The translations under genes were made by a program, and so were the position numbers. A DNA stretch of 64,000 nt. It comes from Desulfomonile tiedjei (GTDB lineage Bacteria > Desulfobacterota > Desulfomonilia > Desulfomonilales > Desulfomonilaceae). Positions within the stretch are counted from its first letter, which is position 1; each line of letters begins with the position of its first letter. Below the pieces are notes generated by a model, which did not search any database, was not told the DNA's origin, and worked only from the letters and a program-made list of their open reading frames with translations. Shown in pieces: positions 61,024 through 64,000 of this stretch. The stretch is taken from the NCBI GenBank assembly GCA_016218715.1, contig JACRDG010000006.1, positions 1 to 64,000 of the forward strand, written 5' to 3'.

Positions 61024-62454
61024 ATGACTGCTCTAGAAATTGAGTATCAGCGAGATCGCCGGGCTCATTGGGATTCTCTCGCGCTGAAACGAGACGGTGA
61101 CCGCAGTTGGGGACGATTCTATCACCAACGTATAACGGAGATCTTTCGGTTTCTCGTCTTACCCGGTCAGCGAGTGATCGAGATCGGGTGCGGGCGAGGC
61201 GATCTTCTCGCTGCGCTCCGGCCGTCGGTGGGCGTTGGGGTAGACTTCTCTGCGGAGATGATCCGCCTCGCCGAGGCTCGGCATCCGGAACTTCGCTTCA
61301 TCCAGGCGGATGCCCATGAACTGGAGTTGCAGGAGACATTTGATGTCATCATCATGTCCGATCTGGTCAATGATCTCTGGGACGTTCAGACGGTTTTCCA
61401 GAAGGTGGCCGCACTGGCAGGGCCCCATACACGGGTTATCATCAACAGCTACAGCCGGCTCTGGGAGATACCGCTGTCCATTACCCGGCGGCTCCAGTTG
61501 GCGTCACCCACTCTGTATCAGAATTGGCTAACCGTTGAGGATATCCACAATATTCTGGAATTGTCCGACTTCCAGGTAGTGCGACACTGGAGCGAGATAC
61601 TCTTCCCATTGGACGTACCGCTCTTGGAGCCGGTCTTGAACCGGTTTCTCGTCAAGCTGTGGCCCTTCCGCATAGCGGCTCTGACCAATTTCGTGGTTGC
61701 CAGACCCGTACCTACTGACCTGCCAAGGAAAGAAGAACCGCTCGTCTCAGTGATCGTGCCGGCGCGAAACGAGGCCGGCCACATTTCCGAAATTCTCAAA
61801 CGGACACCGGAAATGGGGGGCGGAACCGAGATCGTCTTCGTGGAAGGGCACTCAACTGACGGTACGTACGAAGCGATCCAGCAGGCGGTGGCCGAAAACC
61901 CCGAACGGAAGTGCAAGATTTTCAAGCAACCCGGAGCGGGAAAAGGGGACGCGGTGCGAACGGGTTTCGCCAATGCAGATGGCGAGATCCTTATGATTCT
62001 CGACGCGGATATGACCGTTCCGCCGGAAGATTTGTCGCGGTTCTACGAGGCCATTCTGTTCGGAAAAGGGGAGTTCGTGAATGGAGTCAGACTGGTCTAC
62101 CCCATGGAGGACAGGGCGATGCGTTTCTTCAACCTCCTGGGCAACAAGTTGTTCAGTCTGGTCTTCTCGGGTCTGCTCGGCCAGCCCATCAAGGACACGC
62201 TGTGCGGCACCAAGGTCCTCTGGAAAAAGCACTACGAACTCATAGCCGCCAACCGAGCCTACTTCGGCGAAATAGATCCCTTTGGGGATTTCGACCTGAT
62301 CCTCGGCGCCGCGCGTTTGAACCTGAAAATCGTCGATCTGCCCATTCGCTATCGCGAGCGCCGGTACGGCACGACCAACATTCAACGCTGGAAACACGGG
62401 ATCATTCTCTTGAAGATGGCTTATCTTGCCGCATGGCGCCTCAAGTTCATCTAG
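61024..62454 (+). CDS. SAM-dependent methyltransferase fused to a family 2 glycosyltransferase
   Basis: About 476 residues in two domains. The N-terminal domain has VIEIGCGRGDLLAALRPSVG, GVDFSAEMIRLAEARHPELR, and FDVIIMSDLVNDLWDVQ, a class I methyltransferase core up to about residue 230. The second half, from about residue 240, is a GT2 domain of the dolichol-phosphate-mannose-synthase type: VSVIVPARNEAGHISEIL, FVEGHSTDGTYEAI, GKGDAVRTGFANADGEILMI, the metal site LDADMTV and FGDFDLILGAARL. There is no C-terminal membrane domain. The start at 61024 follows GGGGA; a TTG at 61009 is in frame. It lies in a surface-glycan neighbourhood. Confidence 0.9.
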   Translation: MTALEIEYQRDRRAHWDSLALKRDGDRSWGRFYHQRITEIFRFLVLPGQRVIEIGCGRGDLLAALRPSVGVGVDFSAEMIRLAEARHPELRFIQADAHELELQETFDVIIMSDLVNDLWDVQTVFQKVAALAGPHTRVIINSYSRLWEIPLSITRRLQLASPTLYQNWLTVEDIHNILELSDFQVVRHWSEILFPLDVPLLEPVLNRFLVKLWPFRIAALTNFVVARPVPTDLPRKEEPLVSVIVPARNEAGHISEILKRTPEMGGGTEIVFVEGHSTDGTYEAIQQAVAENPERKCKIFKQPGAGKGDAVRTGFANADGEILMILDADMTVPPEDLSRFYEAILFGKGEFVNGVRLVYPMEDRAMRFFNLLGNKLFSLVFSGLLGQPIKDTLCGTKVLWKKHYELIAANRAYFGEIDPFGDFDLILGAARLNLKIVDLPIRYRERRYGTTNIQRWKHGIILLKMAYLAAWRLKFI

Positions 62455-62553
62455 CGCGCTCTCGCCAAAGCTCAACCATTCCTGGGGCCAGGAACCGAGG
62501 TAAGCGACCGCATCTCTGAAACCTTGTAATTATAGATTGATACAGCAAGACCC

Positions 62554-62582
62554 TTGAGCTGAGACCTGAACCGGGCTATAGT
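62554..62582 (+). promoter_or_regulatory. Promoter of the rhodanese-MauE pair
   Basis: TTGAGC (62554-62559) and TATAGT (62577-62582) are spaced 17 bp, about 66 bp before the rhodanese start codon. Confidence 0.5.
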
Positions 62583-62648
62583 GACTTGGCGTGCAATGGC
62601 GAGCCTCGCGTCGCGCTGGCCGCGGGAGAACCGGAGAACCGAAGGAAA

Positions 62649-63245
62649 ATGATGAAAGCATGCTTTGGTGTGGCCTTGCGAGCAATGGCGATCCTGCTGC
62701 TCTGGAGTTCAGTCGGAATTTCGCTGAATCTTTTTTCCGCAAATGCAATCCCGTGGGTATACGTTCCGCCTCCGGATTTGGAAATCTCCGGCGTGAAGAT
62801 CCCATTGATTGATGAGAAGGAAGCACGGAAACTCCTTGATGACCCCTCAGTCGTCTTCGTGGACACCCGGACTGCGAAAGACTATGCAAAAAGCACCGTA
62901 AAGGGCGCACAGTCTTTGCCCCGCAAGGAGATGGAAGAACGATTCATTCTCATCCAACCGCTCCTCCCGGAAGAAGCACGGCTCGTGCTCTTCTGCTACG
63001 GGCCCCAGTGCGAGGATGCGGAACGAGTAGCTGAATTCCTGATCCCCATGGGTTACCGAAATCTCGTGATCATGTCCCCCGGCTTTCCCGGATGGGAGAA
63101 GGCCGGCTATCCCGTTGATTCCGGCCCTGACAAAGAGCTGGGCGGGAAACAACCGGACCCCACCTCGGCCACCGGCGGAGACAACTCAGGCCCAACCTCC
63201 GGTCCTTCGACAGGCTCCGCGCAGAGCACCAGAGGCGACAAATGA
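62649..63245 (+). CDS. Exported rhodanese-like protein
   Basis: The product has an N-terminal hydrophobic segment (RAMAILLLWSSVGISLNLF) and a rhodanese domain: IDEKEARKLLDDPSVVFVDT, VKGAQSLP, and the active loop LVLFCYGPQCEDAERVAEFL with Cys as first loop residue. The C-terminal 40 residues are Gly/Ser/Thr-rich and disordered. It is likely a periplasmic sulfur-transfer or sulfur-binding protein. The start at 62649 follows AAGGAAA. Its stop overlaps the MauE-like start by 4 bp (ATGA), so the two are made together. Confidence 0.82.
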   Translation: MMKACFGVALRAMAILLLWSSVGISLNLFSANAIPWVYVPPPDLEISGVKIPLIDEKEARKLLDDPSVVFVDTRTAKDYAKSTVKGAQSLPRKEMEERFILIQPLLPEEARLVLFCYGPQCEDAERVAEFLIPMGYRNLVIMSPGFPGWEKAGYPVDSGPDKELGGKQPDPTSATGGDNSGPTSGPSTGSAQSTRGDK

Positions 63246-63697
63246 AATATCTCACGTTCGCCGCGCGACTCTTCATCGGAGGCTTGTTCGTCTACGCCAG
63301 CATCCACAAGATAACCGATCCGGCGCAATTCGCCGTAAGTATCAGAAACTACATGATACTGCCGCCGGAGTGGAGTCACTTGGTAGCGCTCGCGCTCCCC
63401 TGGGTGGAAATAGGCGCCGGGGCGTTCCTCATCCTTGGCATCCAGACCAAACCGTCCGCGCTCCTCACTACCGGAATGCTGGCCGTATTCCTGGTCGCGA
63501 TAGCGCGAGCATATGCCACGGGACTCGACATCGATTGCGGCTGCTTTTCGTCAGCGGCCGCCTCCCATGGCCGCGTTGATATCTATCACCTCGTGAGAGA
63601 CTCGCTCATTCTCCTCGTGTCTCTCTTCGTGCTGCTCGCAGACCGGGGTGATTTCTGCATCTCCGGATTGTTCTCTTTGCGCGGCCGCCCTGTTTGA
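63242..63697 (+). CDS. MauE/DoxX-like membrane protein
   Basis: The 151-residue protein has four membrane helices of the MauE/DoxX type: LTFAARLFIGGLFVYASIHK with the conserved Lys, WSHLVALALPWVEIGAGAFL, a third helix and LILLVSLFVLLAD. A cysteine pair stands in DIDCGCFSS after helix 3, as in methylamine-utilisation MauE, where the family acts in electron transfer or disulfide handling. Coupling to the exported rhodanese suggests a membrane step in periplasmic thiol or sulfur chemistry. Confidence 0.85.
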   Translation: MKYLTFAARLFIGGLFVYASIHKITDPAQFAVSIRNYMILPPEWSHLVALALPWVEIGAGAFLILGIQTKPSALLTTGMLAVFLVAIARAYATGLDIDCGCFSSAAASHGRVDIYHLVRDSLILLVSLFVLLADRGDFCISGLFSLRGRPV

Positions 63698-63930
63698 CGA
63701 AGGGGCCGGCACAATGCCGATCATTGGGCAAACTGCACCGCCGGAAGACCTTCAACGAGACACGGCACAAGCAATCGCGGCGTTGACTGTTCATGACCCA
63801 GGGAGCCGAATTCCCGAGGCAAGGGGAAAATTTTCCAACAAGGGGCTTTACTTTTTCAAAGAACCATATTATTTTATTGATAAATTTGTAGGGCCGTGCG
63901 CTCATCGAGGTCTGCAGTCCTTAAGGAAAA
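63698..63930. other. Intergenic region, locally AT-rich
   Basis: No gene is supported. The stretch 63825-63895 is markedly AT-rich compared with the rest of the window and may hold promoter elements for a gene starting at the right edge. Confidence 0.4.
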
Positions 63931-64000
63931 ATGGGCATGATTGGCATTGACAATATAAGAGCGGAGTTCCGCCGCAACGGAACGCGAGCGATAAGAGAAC
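63931..64000 (+). CDS. Possible start of a further gene (3' truncated by window)
   Basis: ATG at 63931, with a second in-frame ATG at 63937, follows AAGGA. The visible residues MGMIGIDNIRAEFRRNGTRA give no family. The frame stays open to the window end. Confidence 0.3.
   Translation, partial: MGMIGIDNIRAEFRRNGTRAIRE

Noticed and set aside
1-64000. CRISPR arrays, prophage, integrase or transposase genes
   Set aside because: No direct-repeat arrays and no protein with recombinase or phage features was seen; the repeats present are inverted and non-coding.

Overview
The window looks like chromosome of an anaerobic deltaproteobacterium (Desulfobacterota) of the Syntrophobacter/Desulfomonile/Syntrophus kind. 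The reasons are high-GC codon use, a 4-hydroxybutyryl-CoA dehydratase, etfB-etfA next to an acyl-CoA ligase, a membrane iron-sulfur protein fused to a sigma-54-activator-like domain, many two-component proteins, and a RiPP cassette resembling the SynChlorMet type that I remember from syntrophic bacteria, Chlorobium and methanogens. This placement is inference; no rRNA is present. I found no prophage, transposase gene or CRISPR array. Layout, 0-16 kb: a truncated AAA+/membrane ferredoxin protein, a receiver remnant beside a palindromic repeat, GNAT and OsmC proteins, mazEF with its promoter and palindromic operator, a glycosyltransferase, a SAM hydroxide adenosyltransferase, ComF, 4-hydroxybutyryl-CoA dehydratase, a DUF169 protein, a three-gene operon (two DUF2889 proteins plus a PHP phosphoesterase), an acyltransferase-fold protein and a methyltransferase. 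Layout, 16-32 kb: housekeeping genes, with ispE followed by tRNA-Gln, a basic-tailed protein, an M50 protease, scpA, a ferredoxin, a bifunctional nuclease, a histidine kinase/NtrC regulator pair, an L,D-transpeptidase, two exported proteins, the CCA-adding enzyme, and the hisC-cmk-rpsA operon on the minus strand. Layout, 32-47 kb: a PilZ protein, etfBA behind a promoter carrying a perfect inverted repeat, an acyl-CoA ligase, a DUF89 protein, a second receiver fragment behind a perfect consensus promoter, a large membrane glycosyltransferase, a cyclic-nucleotide-domain Ser/Thr kinase divergent from a DUF4384 protein, and a three-gene two-component operon. Layout, 47-64 kb: polysaccharide genes (gmd, a DUF218 protein, a Wzz/BY-kinase, a methyltransferase-GT2 fusion) surround the main point of interest. 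This is a ribosomal-peptide cassette at about 49.8-58.3 kb: a nucleotidyltransferase, an ABC exporter, a PqqD-like recognition protein, two radical SAM/SPASM enzymes, a 99-residue candidate precursor with seven Cys-x-x-Gly units, an HPr-kinase-like protein and a Ser/His signal-peptidase-like protein. A rhodanese/MauE pair and the start of a further gene close the window. How the cassette would work (inference): the PqqD-like protein binds the leader of the Cys-rich peptide, the two radical SAM enzymes install thioether or related cross-links at the Cys-x-x-Gly units, the S26-type peptidase removes the leader, and the ABC exporter moves the product out. Three copies of a roughly 155-bp palindromic, MITE-like repeat and two smaller elements bounded by TGTAGGGGC inverted repeats are scattered through the window; one large repeat abuts a truncated receiver gene and another supplies the 3' end of a coding sequence.
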